Assembly (NCBI GenBank): GCA_016721905.1
Contig: JADKHH010000023.1
Location: forward strand, 262,332 to 326,331
Source of the DNA: Candidatus Opimibacter skivensis
GTDB lineage: Bacteria; Bacteroidota; Bacteroidia; Chitinophagales; Saprospiraceae
Length of the DNA: 64,000 nucleotides
Direction of reading: 5' to 3'
A program made the position numbers and the translations under genes. The notes below the pieces were generated by a model. The model made no database searches. It was not told the DNA's origin and saw only the letters and a list, made by a program, of their open reading frames with translations. Positions 42,883 through 52,071 of the stretch are shown in pieces. Numbering within the stretch: the stretch's first letter is position 1; the number at the start of each line of letters is the position of its first letter.

Positions 42883-45333
42883 TTACGCCAGGCGTATTGA
42901 TTGTAAGTGTATTGATTCACCTGAACAAAGGGAAGTATCTACACCGAGATCAAGTAGTGGAATAGCCGGTAGCAAGGTTACCTGAAGTGTATCATATGCA
43001 TTTCCACATGAGTTATTTACTGCAACGTGGATCTGACCTTCATCGGTAACTGAAAAGGTAGGAGCAGTTGAGCCATCCTGCCATACCCAGGAATTGACGT
43101 CTGAAAAAGTTGGTTCTAATAGGATTGATTCCCCGCTACAAAGCTGGAGGTCATTTCCTAACGCAATGGTTGGTGCCGGGCCTCCATTTAAAACGATGGT
43201 TGAATCTGCACTGGTACCGCAGGAATCAGAGACAGTCACGCTATAGGTGCCGGGTGTTGTAACCTGGAGTTGTTGATTTTGCGAATTGTCATTCCATAAG
43301 TAAGAAACACCGGTAATGAGGGCATCAAGGGTCACAAATTCACCCTGACACAGACTAAGCTGATCCGGTAAATCAACCTGGGGAGGATTGTCTTCGATAG
43401 TCACCACTATGGTATCTGCTACTGAACTGCAAGCATTTGAAATCTGTAGAAAGTAGGTTCCTGAGACTGTGACCTGAAATGAATCAGCTGTTGAATTATC
43501 CTGCCAGAGATAATTGGCACCAGGGCTATTGGCATGCAGCGAGACCTGGCCTCCGGTACAGAGTGTCTGGTCAGGACCGAAATCAAGTGGAGAAATCGCT
43601 GATGAATAATTTATAGTAACACTATCCGATACTATTCCACATTGATTGGCGATGGTCAGAAAGTACAATCCAGGGGAGGAGACTAAAAAGGTGTTTGCTG
43701 TTGACGTGTCTTGCCAAAGGTATGATGCAATAATTGAGTCTGCGGCAAGAAGGATCGTTTCACCGCTACATAGAATGGTATCTGGTCCCAAGTCAACAAC
43801 CGGTGTAGTAAAGCCTGTCACATTGATCAGGTCACTTCCTGAACCACAATCATTGGATATTGTAACAGAATACACGCCAGGTGTAGTGATTTCATAATTT
43901 AATGAATTGCTTGCGTCCTGCCAGTGAATATTTCCTGAACTGGGGTCAAGTACAATAGAAAGAGTATCTCCTGTACAGATCGTTTGATCAGCAAGCCCCA
44001 GTTCTATCAATGGCACGTCAAGTTCTGTAAGCATGATCTCATCACTTGTGGATCCGCAAATATTACTGACGGTTACTGTATAGGTGCCTTCGTCCGATGC
44101 ACTGTAATAGGAGGAGGTGCTTCCGTCATGCCATATATAATCCCCTAGCAGTGGATCTAATGAAAAAATCACTTCATCCCCTGCACAAAAATTAATATCG
44201 TCGCCTAAATCCAATGCCGGGGGTTCCATCACATCAATGACAATGATATCTGAAGTGGTGTTGCACCCATCATCCAGGGTAACTGAATAGGTGCCTGGTG
44301 TGGTTATACTATATTCAGGTCCATGGGATCCATCCTGCCATGTATACTCACTGAGTGTCGGATCAAGAGAAATGGAATACTCCCCACCATCGCAAAATAT
44401 GTCTTGAGGCGGCCCGATATCTAAAGGGTCAAGCGTAGTTAGAATAGTAACTTCAATAGAATCTATTCCATAGTTACATCCGTCAGATGTAATCGTGAGG
44501 CTATAGGTTCCGGATTCAGTCACGGTAAGGCTAGGTCCTTGGCTACCATTTTCCCAATGATAATAATAACCGGAAAGACCAGGATCAATTTCGTATTCCA
44601 GGCATGCAGTAACAGGGTCACCGAGTTCAAGGGGTATTTCTGCCGGGCCAGCCACTGCCTCCACGGTAACATTCTCAATATAATAGTAAGAAAATTCGTC
44701 AGTGCAACTTGGACTAAGTGGAGTGTCAGCATCAGTATGAAAATTCCCAAGCGTTATATATTCCTCTCCGCCCTGGGCTTTTAGGCAACCTGAAATCAGG
44801 GTCCAACCTTCCGTATCAGTCAAAAAACCTTGATCGGATTCTACCTGGGGTACAACATTCATGGCAGAGACATAGGTTTGCCATGGAGGGTCTTCTGAAA
44901 AGAAAGCACCTATTTGCGTAACTCCGCAGTCATAAAATTCTGAGAGACTGACGTAAAAACTAACATTATAATAGGTACCTGCTGTCAGAGGCTGAAGTAA
45001 TTGGGCCATAATATATTCCCGGTATTCGTAATAGGCAAAGTAGCAAAAGAAACCACCGTAGCCTTCGCCGGTCAAAGGAATCTGTGTGCCGAAAAAGTTA
45101 ACTGGAACATCAACGTCGGGGAAGGTAGCACAAACATTAAAAATATCCGGAGTTCCAAATGTTGGCCCATCCCATGGAGGCGCAAACAAGGGTGCGACTC
45201 CGCCATAGTAATCCGGACACATAGAGATCGTATCAAAGCTATAGTTAGGGACGAGGTTCTGTGCCTTCAATAACAATCCCAGCCCTATAAAAACAAGGAA
45301 GAGAGTGATTCTTATAACTAAAAGGGATATCAT
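42883..45333 (-). CDS. Adhesin B, 5' part: N-terminal domain and about seven repeats
   Basis: The ATG at 45333 (MISLLVIRITLFLVFIGLGL) follows CAAGGA and gives a good signal peptide ending LLKAQ; an ATG at 45348 adds five residues. The N-terminal domain ('NLVPNYSFDTISMCPDYYGG', 'YYNVSFYVSLSEFYDCG', 'GWTLISGCLKAQGGEEYITL') is followed by cysteine-paired repeats ('YTWQDGSHGPEYSITTPGTY', 'YIWHDGSTSSYYSASDEGTY'). The frame fails near 42913: after 'CSGESIHLQSIRLA' a stop occurs, whereas one base less or more gives 'LTINTPGVNIVWPDGSTTPD', which continues the repeat. The full gene 41571-45333 would encode about 1250 residues. Exported through T9SS and surface-bound by family logic. Confidence 0.8.
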   Translation of the reverse strand: MISLLVIRITLFLVFIGLGLLLKAQNLVPNYSFDTISMCPDYYGGVAPLFAPPWDGPTFGTPDIFNVCATFPDVDVPVNFFGTQIPLTGEGYGGFFCYFAYYEYREYIMAQLLQPLTAGTYYNVSFYVSLSEFYDCGVTQIGAFFSEDPPWQTYVSAMNVVPQVESDQGFLTDTEGWTLISGCLKAQGGEEYITLGNFHTDADTPLSPSCTDEFSYYYIENVTVEAVAGPAEIPLELGDPVTACLEYEIDPGLSGYYYHWENGSQGPSLTVTESGTYSLTITSDGCNYGIDSIEVTILTTLDPLDIGPPQDIFCDGGEYSISLDPTLSEYTWQDGSHGPEYSITTPGTYSVTLDDGCNTTSDIIVIDVMEPPALDLGDDINFCAGDEVIFSLDPLLGDYIWHDGSTSSYYSASDEGTYTVTVSNICGSTSDEIMLTELDVPLIELGLADQTICTGDTLSIVLDPSSGNIHWQDASNSLNYEITTPGVYSVTISNDCGSGSDLINVTGFTTPVVDLGPDTILCSGETILLAADSIIASYLWQDTSTANTFLVSSPGLYFLTIANQCGIVSDSVTINYSSAISPLDFGPDQTLCTGGQVSLHANSPGANYLWQDNSTADSFQVTVSGTYFLQISNACSSVADTIVVTIEDNPPQVDLPDQLSLCQGEFVTLDALITGVSYLWNDNSQNQQLQVTTPGTYSVTVSDSCGTSADSTIVLNGGPAPTIALGNDLQLCSGESILLEPTFSDVNSWVWQDGSTAPTFSVTDEGQIHVAVNNSCGNAYDTLQVTLLPAIPLLDLGVDTSLCSGESIHLQSIRLA

Positions 45334-45380
45334 TCCTTGGGGCTTCATACATTCATCTTATGTCTGTATTCTAAGGGAAG

Positions 45381-45405
45381 ATAGGGATTTTACTATAATC
45401 CCTAT
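45381..45405. repeat. Short inverted repeat upstream of adhesin B
   Basis: ATAGGGATT and AATCCCTAT are paired around TTACTAT, 48 bp upstream of the adhesin B start. It could be an operator or a leader hairpin. No such sequence was seen upstream of the other adhesins. Confidence 0.5.
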
Positions 45406-45503
45406 TTGAAGTTTGTAATTGCCATCCTATTGAAGCTACGGCTTAGTCTGGAGATATCAACTTGACAGCCAAAGACTCATGGCGCATTCACCTTCTCGCT
45501 TTT

Positions 45504-45557
45504 TCTCTCACACCTCTCACGTTCTCTCGTTCTCACGCTCTCACGCTCTCACCTTAC
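45504..45557 (-). repeat. Octamer array overlapping the adhesin C stop codon
   Basis: Read on the minus strand from the gene end: GTGAGAGC, GTGAGAGC, GTGAGAAC, GAGAGAAC, GTGAGAG. The first unit contains the stop TGA of adhesin C. The same octamer trails adhesins D (50294) and E (54574). Confidence 0.85.
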
Positions 45558-48500
45558 CACCGTCACATCCCCCGCAAACACCTCTTCCTTCTCAATACTT
45601 CCTTCCAGATAGGTGCATTTGATATGATACACATACACTCCAGGCAATACTTCGTCATTTGCATATAAACCATCCCATTGAAAAGGAATCGCTTCAGATG
45701 AATACACAAGATTGCCCCACCGATCAAAAATGGAACCTGTCATCGCCGTGACCTCCAAGTCTGAACCAAAGCTCATCGCAAAGACATCATTGATTCCATC
45801 TCCATCAGGCGAGAATACATTTGGTATATAGACTTGAGTATGGACATCAATTACAAAACAATCTGTATCAGGATAAACCTCCACCTCTTGGGTGGATGTG
45901 GAACATGGCACAGTCACTTCTACATTATAATTTCCTGGAGCTGTAATCTCAACTGAAGGTGTTGTCACCCCGGTGCTCCAGATGTAAGCCGCCGCAAACG
46001 ATTGGGTCGCATCCAGCGTGATGATGTCTCCTGTACACCATGGAATCGAAGCATCCAGATTGAATTGCGGGATATGCGTATCATAGCTGACTTCAATTTC
46101 ATCTCTGACTACACCGCAATCATTACTCAGTTGTAAGGAGTAAGTACCCGGTTTGTTGACGAGAAGATGAAGCATCCCGCTTCCATCCTGCCACTGTACA
46201 TCAAAGAAGATAGAAGGTGATGACAGGAGAATCGTTTCCCCCGGACAAAGTGTTGTGTCTGGTCCAAGAGAGAAGGGCAATGGTGTATCCACAAAATCGA
46301 CATGAATAGTATCAGCTGCCTCACCACACGAATTTGAAGCGGTAACAAAGAAAGTACCTGGACCATTTACATCGTAGGAAGGTGATGCGGATCCATCCTG
46401 CCACAGGATGTCCGATGAATTGACTGGAGCATGCAGCGTATAGATTTCCCCGGTGCATAATGTGGTATCCGATCCCAAAGAAAACGAACCGGGCGCATCC
46501 AGATAAGTAACCAGGATATCATCTGTTTCAGTACCACACTGGTTTGTAACAGAAAGGCTATAAAGTCCGGCAGTTGAAATCAGGTAAGTGGTTGTAGCTG
46601 TTCCATCCTGCCATTGAATATCAAATGAAGTTACGGGCGCATCCAGGTTGAGTGTTTCTCCATCACATAATGTGGTATCAGGTCCAAAGGAAAATGGAGC
46701 AGGCGCATCGAGATAGGTGACGAGTATCGTGTCAATCTTTACACCACAATGATTAGATTCGAGGAGTGTATATAAGCCTGAGGATGTAACAATAAAAGAA
46801 GACGAACCAGATCCATCCTGCCATTCAATACTGGTGCCTGCAGCCGCGGTTGAGTTTAAGGCTAATGTACTGCCATCACAAAGTGTAGTATCTACACCCA
46901 ATGATGGAGTAGGGGGAACTCCGGATATGTCAACGAGAATGGTATCTGCATCGGTACCGCAATTGTTGCTGACCTGGAGAATGAACTGACCTGACAGGGT
47001 TGTCATGAAGTCAGAATCTGTCGATCCATCCTGCCACAAATAAGTTACGCCAGAAATGCCTGAAGGGATGAGTACAGCATCACCTTCACAAGCCTGGATA
47101 TCCTGTCCGAGATCCACCTGTGGCCCTTGCGTGCTTTCGAAAACTTCGAGAGTGTCTGTTGCAGACCCACACGAATTTGAAATCGTCAGGATGATGGTTT
47201 CTTGTTGTGTTGTCTGGAAGCTGTCAAGTGCTGATCCGTCATGCCATAGGTAGGTGACGTTAGGGATGCCCGGGCCGATGGTGATGACTTCACCGGGACA
47301 AAGAGATTGATCTGTGCCCAGGTTTAGATTTGGAATAGCTGGTAATGCATTTGCAATGAGTGTATCAAACGATTGGCCGCAACTGTTGGAGATGATAGCA
47401 GAAATCAAGCCTGGGCCGTTGACCTGTAAGTCAGGATTACTGGAGCCATCTGACCAGAGAATATTTACACCCGGCTCGCTGATGGTTAGTGTAAAGGATT
47501 CTCCCGGACAGAGTGAAGTATCTGCTCCCAGGTCAAGAGGTGGTGTTGCAGCAAGCAAATTTGTTACGAGGGTATCATAGGCTGTGCCGCATGAGTTACT
47601 CACAGCGACATGGACGGCACCAGCATTGGTTATCATATACGTTGGTGAAACTGACCCATCCTGCCAAAGCCAGGAAGTGACGTTTGAAAAAACGGGAGAT
47701 ATTAGAATGGTGTCACCTGGACACAGACCAACATCATTGCCAAGTGCAACGGACGGAGCCAGGCCACCATCAGAGACGATTGTAGTATCCACATCGCTGC
47801 CACATGAATTGGTCACCGTCACGCTGTAAGTCCCGGGAGCATTGACCTGGAGTTGTTGATTTTGGGAATTGTCATTCCACAAATATGTCACGCCGGTAAC
47901 AGACGGATCAAGTATTATATTTCCTCCCTGACAAATGCTGAGTTGATCCGGTAAATCAACCTGAGGAGGATTGTTATTGACAGTTACTTCGATCGTGTCA
48001 GAGAGTAGGCTGCAATCATTGAAGGCATCAACGATGTAGGTTCCTGCAGTCGTGACGATCAGATATTCTTCGGTGCTGAAATCCTGCCAGAGATAACCTG
48101 CTCCGGGGCTATTGGCATGCAGCACGACTTGTTCGCCTGGACATAGGCTAACATCCGGTCCGAGGTTAGGAGGAAGGACATTAGAAGTGTAATTGACCTC
48201 TATAGCATCTGAAGAACTTCCGCAGTCATTGGTTATGGTTAGCGAATACGTACCGGAATTTGTCACCGGAAATTCTTCATCAATTGAATTATCCTGCCAT
48301 AGATACAATCCATTATTATCCGCATTAGTCAAGTGGATTGTATCACCTTCACAAACCTCTAAGTCATCACCCAGGTCCGTCACAGGTGGATTGAGCAGGA
48401 GTATATTCATCTGGTCAATAGCTGATCCGCATTCATTGGATACTGTAACTGAATAGATGCCGGGAGTGGTGATTTCATATGCGGAGGCTGTGCTACCATC

Positions 48501-49919
48501 CTGCCACAGGATGTCTCCTGCATCAGGGTCAAGCAAGATGTTGATTGTTTCGCCCTCACATACAGTTTGTTCGTCAGGTCCAATATCGATCATTGGGGGT
48601 TCAAGATCGGTCAGGACGATTTCATCACTGTCACTTCCACACATATTAGTGACTGTGACCGAATAGGTACCACCGGTTGTGGCTGTGTAGATCCATGCAG
48701 TGCTATTGTCTTGCCAGAGGAAATTTCCGATGGAAGGATCAAAATTAAATGTCACTTCATCTCCCTGGCAGAGCACCATGTCATCACCCAGAAATATAAT
48801 CCCGGGCGGTGTATTTACGTCAATGACGATCTGATCAGTGACTGAAGAGCAACCGTCATCGAGTGTCACCGAGTACGTACCTGAACTGGTGATGGTATAT
48901 TCAGCATCATGTGCGCCATCCTGCCAGGTGTATACGCTGAGGGAAGGATCAAGGGAAACAGTATATTCCTCTCCCTCGCAAATCGAAAGTTGTGGTGGAC
49001 CTATATCAATCGGGTCAAGTGAATTTAGGATTGTGATTTCTACCGAATCAATACCATAGTTGCAATTTTCATCTGTGATGGTAAGTGCATAAATGCCTGA
49101 CTCATTTACCTCAAGTGTAGGGTCATGACTGCCGTCTTCCCAAGTATATTGGTATCCGGAAAGGTCCGGATCGATGACATAAGGTGGGCAGGTCGTGACC
49201 GGGTCACCTAATTCGAGGGGCAATTCATCCGGTTGGCCCGCGGCAATGACTGTGATATTTTCAAGATAGTAGTACGTTTGTTCCCCTGTACAATTCGGAT
49301 CAAGTGGAGTATCCGCATCGGAATGAAAAGCGCCTATAGTAATAAATCGTTCTCCTCCCTGAGCTTGAAAACAACCGGAGATCAATGTCCAGCCATTTTC
49401 GTCACTTATAAACCCTTGGTTGGATTCTATCTGGGGGGCCACATCCATTGCGCCAACGTACCAGCCGTATGGAGCGGATTGTGAAAAATATGCGCCAATT
49501 TTTTCTAACCCACAATTCATTTCTTCTCCCAGGCTGACATAAAAACTTACATGGTACCATTGATGCCCGGCCAGTGGTTGAATCAATTCGGCCATCATAT
49601 ATTCACGGTATTCATAGCTGGGAAGATGGCAGATGATACCTCCATAACCTTCACCTGTCAGGGGCAATTGTGTTCCTGCAAAATTATTGGGTACACCGAC
49701 GATGGGATTAGTGGCACATACGTTAAAAATATCAGGTGTAGCTGCAGTAGGACCATCCCAGGGTGGAGCGTCTAAAGGTGCCCCCTGGCCATAATAACTA
49801 GGACAGACAGTAAGTGTGTCAAAGCTATAATTCGGGACCAGGTTTTGGGCCACTAACAGAGTCCCCGCCCCGATAGATGCGATGCATAGAAAGATTCTCT
49901 TTAATAAGATTGTATTCAT
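45549..49919 (-). CDS. Adhesin C: 1456-residue surface protein, 16 repeat-type WQDGS motifs, T9SS type B domain
   Basis: The longest intact copy. The signal peptide is MNTILLKRIFLCIASIGAGT...LVAQ. The N-terminal domain (~25-235) contains 'NLVPNYSFDTLTVCPSYYGQ', 'YREYMMAELIQPLAGHQWYH', 'ISGCFQAQGGERFITIGAFH' and 'TYYYLENITVIAA'. It is followed by about 16 units carrying a 'W-Q/S/N-D-G/N-S' motif, each with 'LCxGE' upstream and 'NxCGSxxD' downstream, so one intra-repeat disulfide per unit is possible. Late units vary as 'IEWQDGSGSSSFIVTSSGLY' and 'IQWQDGTATTTYLISTAGLY'. The C-terminus ('QVYIPNVFSPDGDGINDVF', 'FDRWGNLVYSSEAIPFQWDG') is a T9SS type B domain. Adhesin F is a close but heavily disrupted copy. 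Confidence 0.9.
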   Translation of the reverse strand: MNTILLKRIFLCIASIGAGTLLVAQNLVPNYSFDTLTVCPSYYGQGAPLDAPPWDGPTAATPDIFNVCATNPIVGVPNNFAGTQLPLTGEGYGGIICHLPSYEYREYMMAELIQPLAGHQWYHVSFYVSLGEEMNCGLEKIGAYFSQSAPYGWYVGAMDVAPQIESNQGFISDENGWTLISGCFQAQGGERFITIGAFHSDADTPLDPNCTGEQTYYYLENITVIAAGQPDELPLELGDPVTTCPPYVIDPDLSGYQYTWEDGSHDPTLEVNESGIYALTITDENCNYGIDSVEITILNSLDPIDIGPPQLSICEGEEYTVSLDPSLSVYTWQDGAHDAEYTITSSGTYSVTLDDGCSSVTDQIVIDVNTPPGIIFLGDDMVLCQGDEVTFNFDPSIGNFLWQDNSTAWIYTATTGGTYSVTVTNMCGSDSDEIVLTDLEPPMIDIGPDEQTVCEGETINILLDPDAGDILWQDGSTASAYEITTPGIYSVTVSNECGSAIDQMNILLLNPPVTDLGDDLEVCEGDTIHLTNADNNGLYLWQDNSIDEEFPVTNSGTYSLTITNDCGSSSDAIEVNYTSNVLPPNLGPDVSLCPGEQVVLHANSPGAGYLWQDFSTEEYLIVTTAGTYIVDAFNDCSLLSDTIEVTVNNNPPQVDLPDQLSICQGGNIILDPSVTGVTYLWNDNSQNQQLQVNAPGTYSVTVTNSCGSDVDTTIVSDGGLAPSVALGNDVGLCPGDTILISPVFSNVTSWLWQDGSVSPTYMITNAGAVHVAVSNSCGTAYDTLVTNLLAATPPLDLGADTSLCPGESFTLTISEPGVNILWSDGSSNPDLQVNGPGLISAIISNSCGQSFDTLIANALPAIPNLNLGTDQSLCPGEVITIGPGIPNVTYLWHDGSALDSFQTTQQETIILTISNSCGSATDTLEVFESTQGPQVDLGQDIQACEGDAVLIPSGISGVTYLWQDGSTDSDFMTTLSGQFILQVSNNCGTDADTILVDISGVPPTPSLGVDTTLCDGSTLALNSTAAAGTSIEWQDGSGSSSFIVTSSGLYTLLESNHCGVKIDTILVTYLDAPAPFSFGPDTTLCDGETLNLDAPVTSFDIQWQDGTATTTYLISTAGLYSLSVTNQCGTETDDILVTYLDAPGSFSLGSDTTLCTGEIYTLHAPVNSSDILWQDGSASPSYDVNGPGTFFVTASNSCGEAADTIHVDFVDTPLPFSLGPDTTLCPGETILLSSPSIFFDVQWQDGSGMLHLLVNKPGTYSLQLSNDCGVVRDEIEVSYDTHIPQFNLDASIPWCTGDIITLDATQSFAAAYIWSTGVTTPSVEITAPGNYNVEVTVPCSTSTQEVEVYPDTDCFVIDVHTQVYIPNVFSPDGDGINDVFAMSFGSDLEVTAMTGSIFDRWGNLVYSSEAIPFQWDGLYANDEVLPGVYVYHIKCTYLEGSIEKEEVFAGDVTVVR

Positions 49920-50007
49920 TCTTTGGGTTCAATCAGCTAACCTTTGGCCTGGTTGCCTAAGAAAGGTAAGTATAACCTGCGAAATCTAATATTTTCCTTT
50001 CGACCTA

Positions 50008-50129
50008 GCCGTTTTTAACGTCATTTAAATGCAAAGAAAAAACAAAGTGGGGTGGTTGGATTGAGGGGGGGCGTATGTCAGATCAAAAATTAATAACCGG
50101 GACAAATCAATATAGCCGTTTTTAACGGC
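50008..50129. repeat. 122-bp element bounded by GCCGTTTTTAACG(G/T)C palindromes (copy 2)
   Basis: The boundary palindromes are at 50008-50022 (one mismatch) and 50115-50129 (perfect). The interior keeps GTCAGATCAAAAATTAATAA and GGGACAAATCAATATA, as in the copy at 63123-63245. It lies ~90 bp upstream of the adhesin C start. Confidence 0.82.
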
Positions 50130-50153
50130 AAGAGAAAAGCAAAAATGATCACT

Positions 50154-50252
50154 CTGACCCCCTACCCCTGAAAGGGGGACTTGAAAGAAATGATATTGAG
50201 TATTCAAGTATTTATTTTAATCAGCTCCCCCTTTCAGGGGGTAGGGGGTCAG
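50154..50252. repeat. Inverted-repeat element (copy 3)
   Basis: CTGACCCCCTACCCCTGAAA on the left (one C fewer than copies 1, 2 and 4) pairs with CTTTCAGGGGGTAGGGGGTC on the right. It lies ~40 bp beyond the 3' end of adhesin D, separated by the octamer array. With the 122-bp element it occupies most of the 374-bp gap 49920-50293. Confidence 0.87.
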
Positions 50253-50293
50253 AGGATCATCTTACTCTCATACTCTCTCACGTTCTCACGCTC

Positions 50294-52071
50294 TCACCTC
50301 ACAAGCGTCACATCCCCCGCAAACACCCTCTCCCTCTCAACACTTCCATCCTGATAAGTACACCTGATAAGGTATGCATACACACCCGGCATCATTGCTT
50401 CATCTGCAAAAAACCATTCCACTCGAAAGGAATTTCGTCCGAACTATATACCAGATTACCCCACCGATCAAAAATAGAACCTGTCATCGCCGTGACCTGC
50501 AGATCTGATCCAAAGCTCAACGCAAAGACATCGTTGATTCCATCATTATTCGGTGAAAAGATATTCGGAATATAAATTTCATTATGCACCTCCGGCTCAA
50601 TACAATCTGTTCCAGGAAAAACATCAACCTCCATGGATACTGTACTACAAGGTGTAGCTACTTCGATGGTATATACACCAGGGGTGACAATCTGGATGGA
50701 TGAGGAAGTCGCTCCTGTACTCCAGCTATAGGTCGCTGGAAAAGGTTGCGTAGCATCAAGCGTGACGATATCGCCAGGACACCATGATATAGCAGGAGCA
50801 AGATTTAGCTGAGGTACTCGTGTGTCATAATCCAATACAAATTCATCAGACTCCGTACCACATTCATTACTGATTTGCAGTGAATACGTTCCAGCCTGAT
50901 TTGCAACAAGGGTTGTCTCATCACTGCCATCCTGCCACATGATGGCATAAGATGTCGAAGGTGCATTAAGCATCAGCGTTTCACCTGGACAAAGTGTTGT
51001 ATCAGATCCTAAGTTAAATGGATCAGGTGCATCGAGGTAAGCCACCGTGATCGTATCAGTAGCATCCCCGCATCGATTAGATTCTGAAAGTGTAAATACA
51101 CCTGCTGCCGTTACGGTAAATGCAGGAGCCGATGATCCATTCTGCCATTCGATAGTTGTTTCTGCATCTGCAGTTGAAGTCAGGGTCAATGTAATTCCTT
51201 CGCACAACGTAGTATCTGCAGGCAATACCGGTGTGGGGGGGACACCGGAAATGTCAACTACAATGGTATCTGTAGCTGACCCGCAATTGTTATTTACCTC
51301 TAAGATGAATACACCGGATTGTGTTGTTGTAAAGTCAGGATTGGTTGATCCATCCTGCCACTCATAGTTCACTCCCGATATGCCGGATTGAATGGTCACC
51401 GTTTCACCAGCACAAACTTGTATATCGGAACCCAGATCAAGTTGAGGGCCTTGGGTGCTTTCCGTGACCTCGACAGTATCTGTTGATGAGTCACACTCAT
51501 TGCTGATGGTCAGGATGATTGTTTCTTCCTGCGTGGATTGATACGAATTTCCAGTAGAACCATCCTGCCACAGGTATTGAACATTTGCAATACCCGGTGA
51601 GACTGAAATGATTTCACCTGGACATAATGATTGATCTATGCCAAGATCGAGGGCAGGCACATCAGGTAATGCACCCACCTGAATGGTATCATAAGAAGAG
51701 CCACAACTATTGGTAATGGAAGCGTACACCAATCCAGAACCGGAAACAATGTAATTGGCACCGCTGGATCCATCCGGCCATTCGATGGTGACACCTGGCG
51801 TGTTGATAGACAAGACAAATGATTCACCGGAACACAGAGCTGTGTCAACACCAAGATCGAGTGGAGGTGTTGCAGGAAGTATGTTTACCTGGATCGTATC
51901 AAATGCAGAGCCACATGAATTATTGACAGCGACATTTACAAGACCTGCACCTGAAACCGTATACGTTGCTGATGTCGATCCATCCTGCCAAAGCCATGTA
52001 TCTACATTTGAAAAAACAGGAGACAACAAAACATTGTCACCTACATAGTTGCACATCGCTACCGAGATCAA
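50294..52071 (-). CDS. Adhesin D, 3' part: repeats and T9SS type B domain, frameshift near the end
   Basis: Continuation of the gene starting at 54238. Open from 52071 down to 50392, where the frame fails after 'SSDEIPFEWNGF': the run at 50408-50413 has six A, while the same site in adhesin E (54688-54694) has seven. Restoring one A reads through 'GVYAYLIRCTY' to 'VFAGDVTLVR' and the stop at 50294-50296. Repeats include 'WLWQDGSTSATYTVSGAGLV', 'IEWPDGSSGANYIVSGSGLV' and 'YEWQDGSTNPDFTTTQSGVF'. The T9SS type B domain is present ('YIPNIFSPNNDGINDVF'). DNA is nearly identical to adhesin E over this region. The lost A looks like a sequencing error. Confidence 0.8.

Noticed and set aside
47056..47829. 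Long open frames on the plus strand across the adhesin array
   Set aside because: They are antisense shadows of the repeat-coded minus-strand genes, with no signal peptides or recognisable domains.
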